Source: Trissonchulus latispiculum
Taxonomy: Eukaryota > Nematoda > Enoplea > Enoplida > Ironidae
Assembly (NCBI GenBank): GCA_030248195.1
Contig: JASAND010024031.1
Coordinates: forward strand, 1 to 64,000
Length of the DNA: 64,000 nt
Direction of reading: 5' to 3'
The notes under the pieces are model-generated. The model had not been told where the DNA came from. It worked only from the letters and a program-made list of their open reading frames with translations, and ran no database searches. Shown piece by piece: positions 32,501 through 44,500 of this stretch. Made by a program: the position numbers and the translations under genes. Within the stretch, counting starts at the first letter, position 1; the number at the start of each line of letters is the position of its first letter.

Positions 32501-35500
32501 CTGACTGCCAAAGCCGCCATAAAACGATACATCAAGGAGAAATGTCATCAGTTGTGGGGTCGGTACGACAGCGAAGGTATCTACCCGAAACATCTACCCG
32601 TGATTGTTGCTTGTTGATAATCACACATTGCGTGATTCTGTCGTAGCTGCGTTGCAAGGATCACTGCTCTATCCTTGCAAAGCAACAATTCCGAATAGGA
32701 ATTGTCCAATCCCCGGTTTGTCCTTCCTGCGGTACCCAAGAGGAGGACCTTGCCCACCTCCTCCTCCATTGCCCCGCCCATAGCGCCGCCCGGCGCCGTC
32801 ACCTGGGGAGTAGGCCTAGGCTGGACATTTTATCGAAGGGCCCCCCTCGGGTTCTGGCCTTCCTCCGGGATGTGGGGCGGCTCTGAGCTGCTCTAGCCAC
32901 ATTGGATATCACTCCACGATGGTCCAGGAATAGGAAGAAGAAGAGCGCTACCCCGTTCCAACCAAATTTGTGGGGGAGGGGGGTTAGCAGTTATCCTGCA
33001 TCTGAAGTCAACAGTCTAACAACTAGGAGTGTATGTACGGTTGTCACACACTCACACGTAGTTATTGTGTACACTTGCTGTCACCTACCGGCCTGGTTCA
33101 GTCGACCACCGTCTGGCTGTTTTGTCCAGCCGATCAGCCGGTCCGCTGGACGGCCAGCTCGTTTGACGCTACTGCTCAAAGGCTAATCCAACCCCAAAAT
33201 AAAAATCTGAAGATTATTTACCATTCCCATATCCGTAGTGATTTATCATCAGAAGTTGAACAAAACCTTCGGTTCTGATCGAAGAACGTAAGCGTATTGA
33301 CTGCACCCAAATGTCTGTCATATTCCTGAACCATTTCCCCGCTCCTAACATCCCACTAAAATACGAAAACTTTACGAATCAAAATTTAAAGCGTCAAAAT
33401 CAGAGAAATCCGTGTCAAAAAATTACCTAGCACACCACAAAAAACAAGAAGTTACAAAATGAATAAATAAGTAAGTAACCTGAATAATTTTCTTATCCGC
33501 CATTCCAGACAAGAAAAAGTGATGCTTATCTTCGTCCGGATTAAATCGAACACAATAAGGCACTTTACCGGTGGTGAATCGCTGTTTGCATTCACCTAAA
33601 CATATTGTCGTTGTACTTTGAGCAAACAAAGAAACCGATCATAAATCCGCAACTAGTCGTTACTGCAAATTGCATTTATTTGACCAAATGCCGTACTGAT
33701 AACATGGGTGTTATAAAATCAATTACATAAAAACTGAAGTTTGCAAGGGTAAACATAATATAAAAACAAAATTCATGAAATATACAAAACAAAACAAAAA
33801 ATAAAAGTTTCTGAATTTTGTGGTATTGCATAATGTGGCAATTGAAAATAAAGTAAATTTATACTATTTACCCTTTCAATTAATTCTGAAAGTTCTCTAA
33901 AGAATTCCTGTCAGAGAAATTCTTATTCGGAAGAATTATTCAACTTATGAAGAGGTCCACAACTAGACCCCGGTGATGATTTTCTGTCTCTCTAAATTGT
34001 TTTCACGTAAGTATCACTTCTGAGTCATCGATCCTAGTCTCCTTACAATATGTAATTCAACAGCATCAAGTCAGTATAAGAATACAAATTCAATGATACC
34101 CACCAGTTTCGGTGTCCCAAAGTTTAATAAATCGATCATAGGAAGCGGAAAGGAATTCGGAGCCATCATTGTTGAAGGTAACATCTCTGACAGCCTGCCG
34201 ATGGCCAGAATAGGTTCTAACACAACGTCGATTATTGTAGACTTCCCACAGCTAAGAAAATTAAACAAAATGACAGTTAATCAATGATACCAAGAGTACA
34301 CAATAGACAACATTGTGACAAACAGGCTCTCAGCTGTCAGCTGCTGAGCCATGCTCTGCACGCTAACGGACCACCACCTCGCAATTGCGTATGCCTAGTA
34401 AACAAAATAATGTGCGCAGCTATGCCCGAGTTCTAAAGCCGGAATAAGACACAATAATTCAGACTAACCGAGCATAAGCAAATGGGTACTGGCAACAGTA
34501 CATAATGATAAGAGTATGCCAATAGGTAGGCTATCTGTTATCAAACCAACAACTATGCTGTGTTCGCTAACGGCTGCCCCCCCCCGCAAATCAGACCCTA
34601 TAGTCTGACCAAAAAATAGGGAGCGAAATTGTTTTCTCACTCGCCGTATCTTTACGTGCTAAAGCTCGAAAACACAACTGTGAGCAGTATTCTTGGCATC
34701 TTCTGTTCTGTCTCCGCGTGACGGTTGATTAGAGTGGTGTGGTGTCCGGGAAACAGCATTGACAGATACAGGTTTCTGTAAATGAGCGTTGTCTAATTGT
34801 GCTGTTTCGGCCGCTTGCATCATTTGATGGATTTTCGCCAAGTTTGGTTCAGGTTCTTCTAGCAGTTTGAGACAAGTTGGACCGTGTTGACATCCGTTTA
34901 CCAACTGTATGGCTAGGAATTTGTCTTCTTGGAGTCCAAAATCGCAGTCAGAAGCCAGAGTTCTCAATGCAGCGAGAAATTCTGCTGCAGTTTCATTGAC
35001 TCCTTGATGTCGGCAGAAGAAGTCCACTGGGGCTCGTACTTTACTCACTGGTTTGTCAAAAAGATCGCGCACGGCTTGAGAGTATTCTTGATACCGCGCA
35101 ACATCTTGCTGAAAGGCGATTGGATGGGAGGAGAACATCCGACATCCCTCTGTTCCAAGTAAGGAAAACAGGTAGTGGTTTTTGTCAGCTTCTGTGAGCT
35201 TATCATCATCCTTGCGGTTACGGTTGTTCAGGTATAGGTAGTTCTCGAACAATCCGAACCAGATTTTGAATGATGGGGCTGAAGGTTCACCAGGCCTCTC
35301 CAGTTATTTCTGAGGTACCGGAAGGCTGGATGTCATCTTGCGTAGGCAAGGCTCGCAGCGCCAATTTGGTGTGTCGGATACTGAGACTAGTTACAGTGCA
35401 ACCGCATCTCAGTATCATAGCATTTACTACAATGAGATTAACAATAAGGTTCATCGTTTATATACGTTTAAGTGACCAATCAGAGTTTATTCTACTTGTC

Positions 35501-38500
35501 GAAGGCTGATGTGTTAATCTCAATAAGTGATCTTCATTGGCCACGCTCATCATCGTGTGTCTCACCATTCCAATAGTGTTGGATCGGATCACGGACACAT
35601 CAATGTGAACATACACGTTTTTGGGGGTGGTCAGCCGATAGCGTGCAGAGCATGTACCTGCAGCTGATAACAGACAACCTGCCAGCTGTAACACTCTTAT
35701 ATATTATGTACTCTTGATGATACTGATTATAGAAGGCAAACTTTAAGTTCCAGCAAGCAGAAAAAAGTTTTCCACCTAATCAATCTCTAAGTACATAACG
35801 TAACTTATAGCCATTAGCGTAGATACGGGGAGGGCGGGGGGAGGAAATGGTTTCGCTCCCCCGAAAAAATTGGTCCGAGAAATAGTTTAAGACCGAGCTT
35901 AAATTTATCACAAACACAAAGAAATAGTGCTGAAATGTCCCAAAATTTAGTGCATTTGTACTTTATTGAAAACTAGCGACTTCAATATTAGCATATACTA
36001 TAATTATATATAGATCTTTACTAGTTTTCTTTACTTTGCTAGTTTTTGTTATTAACTACTTTATTCCAAACACGATTGCCTTACATGGTGGGCATTGTAT
36101 ATGTGCTTAGAATACCCTGTTCATGATGGGAGCATCTTAGTCTGAGTTTTCGTACGAGATTGCAGAAGTAGAAAATATATAGCAAATTAAATTACAAAAT
36201 TTGGTTTGGGAATTGATAATATACGTACACTGCGAATAATTCAATGCTTCAACAGCGTTTTAACGGCAGAATTGAAAGGTTTTCTCAAAGGGGCTCCGAA
36301 CCCCCAGACCTTTTTGAGTTTTAGCATTCCGCTTTCGGTTACAGCAGAATTATTTGCGCTATGAACCTTAGAAAATCTTTGTATGTAGTGTGCATACAAT
36401 TGTTGAGCAAAAAAATTAAAAATTGTACCTACCCCCCCCCAGTTTTCGATCCAAACCGCCCCTGAAACGTTTTTGTTCCTAAGCTACTGCTTAAAGCCAT
36501 GAATAGGAAACCACAACCTTAATTTTCTGATCCATAGCCGCCGAGAGTAATAGATGAGCAGTTTTAGGAAACCATCGAATGGCCTGTACTGATTTACTGT
36601 GTCCCGTCCAAGTATGTATCAATTTCTTAGGTATGAAACATTTGTCTGGGGGAGCTTCTGTTCTCAAATTGACACCAATATCATGAGGGGCATGCAAAAA
36701 TGATCTGCCCTGATAGTCATAGGGATCTTTGACTGAAAAACGTAAATACACAGATCTACAGTTTGCTAACCCTAAACACAACATCAGAAATAACAAGTAG
36801 AAAATAAAGTTGAACAAGTTCACAGAAATTCCATGAATTATATTCCATTCTGGTTTACAATTCATTTTATGTTATTTCTGGCGAAGTTATGATTTCCGAG
36901 AAGACTCCGGCAAGAAGGATTTCATCGTTCTAAGTCTAACGGAAAAACACACACGATACAGCCTTTTCGATACATTTGACCGTCCCACAGAAGCATTGAC
37001 AAGAGTTACCCAATTTTATTAATTTGCGCGACCTAATCTTTTGTATAAACTGAAACAGAAAACGCAAAGATTGGATATTGACTTACTATGAAGTATGCTT
37101 TCTTCTTCCATTGTATCATCCTTCGACACCTTCTGCAGTTTCTTACGCTTCCTGGCGTACTCTTCTAACACTTCCATTGTTTCCTATAACAGTTTATAAT
37201 AATAAAATTATTAACTTAATTAAAACATTAAATTATTATATAACTATGTGACACAGAAATATATATCATTTTGGGACAAAAGAAAAACGAATCTTATTAA
37301 AAGTGTAAAATTATCTGCATACAAGTTTAGTTTACTTTACAAATTTGGCAAGTCTTACTGGGTGGGAACACCCCATGAACACCCCCCTTCTGAAAGCGGG
37401 TGCCCTTTTTGTAACAAATTTTGCCCTGACAACATTGTTTAGAAAACCTTTCAAAACAAATTTTCCAAACTATTCCCACTTCCCACTTTTTAATAAATTT
37501 GTCTTTTCTAGTAAAGTAGCTTGCTTTAACACTAAACATTAAATTTATGGTTACCTAGTCTGTGTAGGATCTAAAAATGGCGCAATTTTTAGCACATTTT
37601 TAGAAAAATTTCAGCCCACTCTAAATGTCTTGCTCACAGAGCACACCTATCCAAAGAGCCCCCCTCCCCTATGATAAACCTAGAGTACACCCTGTACGTC
37701 CAGTTCTTCCTTATTATGAACTAGTCTAAAGGGGAAATAGTTGCTGATAAAAGTAGCAACTAATTTAGTTTAGCGATTTTAACATGAAATCAGGGCATCG
37801 GCTATTGACAAGGATTATAATACAAAACAGTAAAATTAGGTACCGGATCAGGCACTGACACTTTTTCTTCATCAACGTAAGAGGCCCAAGGTCCAGTATA
37901 TCCTTCAATATCACTGGAATCCATATTCTTCGCCTGCTTTCGTTTTACCATTTTCTTTTTAGACGGCTCAAACACAGAAACTCCTGCAATAAAATGGCAT
38001 ACAGTAACACTTCTACAGATTCTTGTTGTCATTTCTAAGACATTTAAGTCATTTAATAAGGATGTCATTTCTAAGACCTTGATTTTCGGCTCATAAACGC
38101 CAAGACTACCTATACACACCTCACAACATCACTCTACGGCGACTTGGGACACACGTTGTACATAATATATCAAGGTTGGGCTTTCTTGGTAAAAGTTATT
38201 GCAAAAAAAACTAGTTTGTGCTTTTCCGATAGTCGCAATGTTTTCAGATTTTTACAGTGCCAGATATTAGCGAACTCCAGCTTCTAAACCTATTTCAAAG
38301 CTACGATATAAGCTATAAATCCAGGTCGAGTTTTCAGAAAACTTTCGTTTTACCGCCTAGTTCTTCCCTTAATCGGTGCCGGTGCCTATACCCAAGCCAT
38401 CCTTATCTTGTACATACACATAGTCTTATACTTCTATGACAAAAGTTCCTGACTTCATTTAGAGATTCATTTGATACACTGATGCACAATGTTTAAAACA

Positions 38501-41500
38501 TTTTTACAGTTATTAATAGTAGCAAAATTTCGGACTTTTTAACAACTTTTTTAAACTTTTTTACACTAGATTTTTTAAACTTTTTAACACCACTTTCTTA
38601 TTTTTTTACACTTTTGAACACTACTTTTTCTTTTTTATACTTATTTTACACCACTTATTTCAATTTACTTGAATTTTTTACAATTTTCTGAGTGTGAAAT
38701 TTACATAAAGATTTACAATAAATTTAATAATTTACAATAAAGACTGGGTGAGACTGTGCTCCGTTGTTGCCCCTGTATAAGCATTTTGAATGAAAAGACT
38801 GTCTTTTTATACAATACAGTGGTTGAATTTAGTAACTTCCATTTTGGAGGGAGGCAAGCTTCTGGACATGTTTCTCTCTTCTGAAACTGTAGAATTTAAA
38901 AAATGGATTCTTTATCTTGATCCTAACAACCAAAAGTGTAAACAAAACATCCTAGCTCTTTCTTACCTTCAATTGATCGTTGTTTGAACCTCAAGAATTT
39001 CAAAGCCAAAACTTTAGTTTCTGAAATATTACTTTCTAGTATATTTTCCAATTTACACCGAATACTTTTTCAATATTTCACCTAAAAATGCTCCGGATTT
39101 CCTGATGTGAAATAGTCAAAAATTATGCCAATTGTATTAGTAAGCTAGCTTGCTTTGCACCTTGAACGCGATTTTGACATTTTTCTAAATTCGGGGTGAA
39201 ATCAATTCAAAGATCAATGGGGATTGGTTATAAGCAAAGGGCTGCCCTGAGATTAAAACATCAGATTCCAAGCAATTAGCTAAAGGCTTGGTCTAATTAA
39301 CGAACGTAATTAACCAGGGTCACCCGCGCGTTGCAATAGATCCTCCTAAGCCTATGATTGCTTCTAAGATCAGCTTAGGTAAGTCAGAAGAATTGGGTTT
39401 CAAAAAGTTCTCCTAGGAGTGCTGTCCAGCACTGTTGACATTTTTCCCAAGCTACAGGGGAGTGCCGGCTAAACTTAGGAGAAAAGTTTTGAATTTGAAG
39501 CGAATGCAGGAGGTCTCCAACTCAATTCTAGACAGCTCCTAAACATCCTCCTAAAGTAACCTCCTAAGAAGGAATCCTTTGCAACCGCCCCGAATATAGT
39601 CTAAAACGAGCAGCTAATGGCCTACATATGTAACTGTTGCACCTGCACGCATGAAATACCTAAGCATCATCCTTGGGACAGTTTAATCATCTATAAAGTG
39701 CCACTATGCTACAGAAAAATCGTAGGAAATGTATTGGGGTTGAAACACTTTTTATCACCTTTTTTATAGTGTTAAAAACAGGTGTAAAAAGTAATTATTT
39801 TTACATGTAAATTAACAACCCATGGTTACAATCAAGACAGGTCAAGCTTTAAACCATTACACCATAGGACACTTAGAAAAACTCTGTTTTTACTAAAAAT
39901 TTAAAACAGTGCTCAGCAGCGCGCTAGTCATCTAAATATCAGATAACATACTGCTACTTGTCATCATCGCACCCAACTAAACTGCCATTATAAAATCTAC
40001 ATAAATATCACTTGCAACATCATTTGTACAAGTTTCATTAACCTAGAATAATCACATGCGTTCAAAAGGAGATTTTTGTTTCTATGAGAAAAATGCAAGA
40101 ATCGTTAAATAATCAAGGCGGTGGTTCCTTCAGTTTAAAAGGTTACATAATAGATCCAAGAGTACATAATATAAGAGTGTGCCACTAGGCACACCCTGTG
40201 TTAACAGAGCAAACACTATGCTAACGGCCCATCCCCCCCAAATCAGACCCTAGTGACCCCCCGCAAATCAGTGACAGACGACAGTACCTAGTCGAAACGG
40301 GGGTACGCTCACTCGCTCTATGTTTATGTGCTTGCTCGAAAACACAAGCACTACGTTTTTTGTTTTGTGTCTGTTCCGAGCTTTAAAATACAAACACAGC
40401 GACGAAATTCTTGCAAGTGATGGGTATAATCTGCGGGGGGGGGGGGTGGGCCGTTAGCGTGCAGAGCAGTTTTTGCTCTGATAACATAGAGCTTGCCTAG
40501 TGGCAGACTCTTATCATTATGTACTTTTGATATTACTAATAAATTATTAGTGATTAATTAATTAGTGTAGCAGTTTAATTAAAAATAACTAAAGTTGTGG
40601 AAGAGTCTGAAGGATATTCTATATGTCGTTTATGCTCTAACGTACATATTCCAAATTGGTGTATAATTAAAGTTTGGACTAAGCCAACGAAAAACCTTAA
40701 AAAAATCGCGTTTTCTTTGTCTTTTTTCACTCACTCAAGGGGATATGACTTTTTTTGAGAGAATAAAATATGGAGAAAGGGGGGGGGGAAAGAAGGAAAA
40801 GAAAAGAAGGAATATTTGTGGTTAAAACTATTCAGTAGAAGAAGATTATTGAAAGCCATTAGTCCTAAAAAATAGTTTTGCCTTGTGTATAAATGTCTAA
40901 AAATTTTCTTTGTACTCAAAACGAAAAGAATGATTTTATTGCAAAAACACAAAATTTCTTCGATTTGTGGTGGATCTGCACCCAGATCCTCGGTAAAACG
41001 TTTCCCTGACGGACCGCGTCCCCCGTCACGAAATCTTGATCTTCCAGTGTGTTTGTGTTTGGCAGCAGCTCAAATTGATACTTTTTAGCTTTAGTACTCG
41101 TTTTACGAAGGTTGAGAAAGTAAATAGACAAATTTCGGGTTGCGTATACATTTATCCAATTTCTCCATAGCGTAGACGGATTTCCCAATATATAACTAAA
41201 AAGAATCACCAACTACGTATTTCATAAAGAAAATATTCCACAAAACATTTTACCTCAGGCTGCACAAAAATAAAAAATTGCCCTCGTTCTGTAATCAGGT
41301 AAAAATTCTGGAAATAGAGGTAAATGAAAGTTGCAGCCGATGAAATAACATAAAATAGAATAAACAATAGATAAAATACGTGGAAAACCAAAATTAGTTT
41401 CATAATAAAGGTCGCGCATGTGTGGAGTGTACTGAATGAGTAGACCACAACATGTTCGTACTGACGTATGTATATTTGGAAAACAGAAGGTACGTATATA

Positions 41501-44500
41501 CAACCACTGAAGGTGGATCTCCTCCACCCCTCCAGACAGACAAGACTTTAGTGCGTGCAAGGGGGGGGGATTTTTCACATCCATCCATTCATTCATTCTT
41601 GGAGGCAATCGGAACATATCCATACGGGGAACGTCCACCTTCACGCCCACGTCTTTGCGAGGCAGACCACAAAGGGAAGCCGGAAAGAAATTAATAGAAA
41701 TTTCAGGCTTCATTTCAATGTGCAAGTGTTCCCATCTTCAAGTAATGCATTAGTAATAATGATTCGAAGATCAAATTTGATGTTTTCAAAAGGAGCCACA
41801 GCCACCACCAATATTTGAGCTCTATTAAATATTTTATCTACGAGATCAGGGATGACCAGTGGTCCGTTGTTCAGGTCTCAGGTGAAAGTGAAGATTCAGA
41901 AACAGCTCAAGACAGATTATAACAATATTTTTTCTACAAAAAACCCAACCGTTCTCATTAGAAATAAATGCCTACCAGATTCCATATCCTTCGTTCGACC
42001 ATCGTTTATTATCTCAGAACAATTGGGATCAGCAGATGGATTTTCAGCAAATCCTAAAGAAATAATGACAACTTTTAGTAAGAGCAGAGCTCCAAAACCA
42101 AAAGTGTTTCATTTCTTACAGGCTGTTTAATATAAAGAGAAGGTTGGATCCGGCAAGTTCAACACCTATTATATAATTACGGAATGGACCATTATTTCCA
42201 AAATAAAAGCCTGAAAACTGGAAACTATGCCAGTATTCTTAAAACTATGTATGGTAAGGGGGGAAACATGCCGGAAAAGAGGGGGAAAACATGGTAGCCT
42301 ACTCCCCAACCACAGCAGATGAAGCTGCCTAGTATAGCCCATTAGAAAGAGCAAGTCTAAAACTATACCATGCAACCAGATTGGTAAGTACAAATTGACC
42401 AAAGTTGACCTCCCAAAATGGGCCGAAATGCTAAGGATTTTTGAAAGTATGCAAATGCAAGTATATATCTAACCAACTATCCAACTTTGGCTACTATAAA
42501 TTCGACTTGCTCTATCATGTGGTAAACGTGGTTTTCCCCTACGTGCACCCAGTAAAAAATGACAATGATTCCCCCCCCCCACATTGGGTCCACTAGAGCG
42601 GGGAAAACATAGTGACCAAATTTTCTAATTTTTGCGTATGCTTCAGGAAGGCGTAACCAATGCTTCTTGTAAGAAATGCGTAGAATGCTTTAAAACCATT
42701 AAAAACATCAAAATATGCCAACTTTGAGCATTTTTGAAGCTTCCAGTTCGAAAATTTGATTTGCTGCATTAACAAGCTAGGTTTCATAAGTTTCAGGTAA
42801 AAATGACAATTTTCAAAAAAAACTGCAAAAAACAATGGGATGTTGCAATTTTTAACACAACTAACTTAACGGTATGCTCAAACCGATCCAAATCCAAACG
42901 AAGAAAAAGTTGGAGGCTTGCTTCCCTATTCATGTCCTTACCCCCTGACTACACGGTACATTTCACGGAAAGCATGACCGTTGGCGAAATTTCGCGAAAA
43001 CACGGCGAATTTAGCAAATTTAGCTAATTTGTGGACCGTAAACTTGAGCATAGTTTTTGCATTAATTTAAGCAACCAAATCGTTCACGAAATAAAATATC
43101 GCAGAATATTTTCGCCAGCTTTTTCTGACATTTCAATAATTTTGGCGAAATTAACAATGTTTTCGAGAAATTACGCTTCGTTGTCAATTTCGCCAACGTT
43201 AATTCTTGCCGTAAAATGTATACATGCCGTACTCTGAATTTTTTTACGACGTAGCGCACGGCAAAATAACAGCACAATAAGTTAAAATAAACGGGATTGA
43301 TTATTAGAAAGATAATCTACCGTAGCTTTCAAAAGTTCGCCGCTGCAATTCAAACTGGAAATGACTGACTTCAGCCGGCTCGACAAAACCAGACAATGTA
43401 TTCTTGTGGGCAATTTGTTGCTGAGTTTTGAACGGATTTTGAGGTCCAACCTAAGCAAATATAATACATGCATAATACACTGAATGAAGTGAAAGCGGGC
43501 TATAATAATGGGTGAACAATACAAGGCGTCACGTAATAATGAATAACGCCTGCTCTGCTGTCACAAGGGCGAAGCCTGTACTTAACTGGTTTTCTTGCAT
43601 AAATGCTGTTTTATGTCCTCGGAAAGCAACCGGCATCCTAATCCTGGCCACAGGATGATCCAGCTAGGGCCTTAAGTATTGAATTGCGCTGTTTCACCCG
43701 AGACACAATGTAATGGCAATGTGGAGCAAAGGTGTTGGCATACATCGTGTTGAAAGTCACACCCAGAATCTTGGGTCATGGTTCCAGAGGGAGCGTATCA
43801 TTTCCGATCCTGACCTGGGGATGCAGGGCTGCCTGTTTAGTATGAGGTGTGACAAGAGTGACTGTGGATTTAGTGGTGGAAATGATAAGTTTTCGGTCGA
43901 GAAAGTGCTGGGCCAGTAATGGTAAGTATTCGTTGATCTTGACCACGACTGACAGGATGAGAGTCCTGGGCTTTTTTTAGTGGGGGGGGGGGGGGGGGGG
44001 GGGCGCCCCGCCCCCCCCACTTTTTGGGTCCCCCCCACTCGACCCCTTCCCCCCCCACTCGGCCCCACCCCCACTTTTTTGGGTTTCCCCCCACTCACTA
44101 TAAGGTGCCCAGAAAATGCCAAATTTTAAGGATTTTTGGTCAAAATTATCAAAAATTTTCCGGCTTCGACGGAATTTTTTGGTCAAAAATCGTCTATTTT
44201 GGTACTCAAACTCAATTTTTGAGCACTTTTAAGCATAGTTATAGCAGTATATGTAGAAAACAGGCTATTTTTACCGCATTTTTAGCGATTTTAGACCACT
44301 TTAGATTCCCCCCACTTTTGGGTCCCCCCCCCCACTAGTGGGGGGGGGGGGCTCCCCCCCACTCTCCCCACTCCCACTTTTTTTCGCCTAGAAAAAGCCC
44401 AGAGAGGGCTAGTGCTGAAAACGGTCACATCGTCAGCATAGCTGACAATTGAGACCCTTTCAGGGGATGTGGGGAGTCTGACAGGTAGAAATTGAATGAT

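Larger units (their letters stand above)
34291..35716. mobile_element. CAAGAGT-family composite MITE carrying an LTR-gag fragment, TSD ATGATAC
   Basis: The left end CAAGAGTACACAAT (34291) pairs with the inverted right end ATTATGTACTCTTG (35716). The 7-bp repeat ATGATAC flanks it exactly (34284-34290 and 35717-35723). Arms share CTGTCAGCTGC-like and CATGCTCTGCACGCTA blocks. A second left-end copy (CAACAGTACATAATGATAAG) starts at 34498 and leads into GCTAACGGCTGCCCCCC and the motif GTCTGACCAAAAAAT also found at the end of the 9523-10867 foldback. The middle is a minus-strand retrotransposon 5' part. Confidence 0.88.

Noticed and set aside
34093..34287. Plus-strand ORF over a CDC40 exon
   Set aside because: It is antisense to the exon encoding two WD40 strands with good splice sites.
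41255..41725. 156-codon minus-strand ORF within a CDC40 intron
   Set aside because: Low-complexity hydrophobic and aromatic composition with no motif; it lies between two phased exons and is not needed for CDC40.
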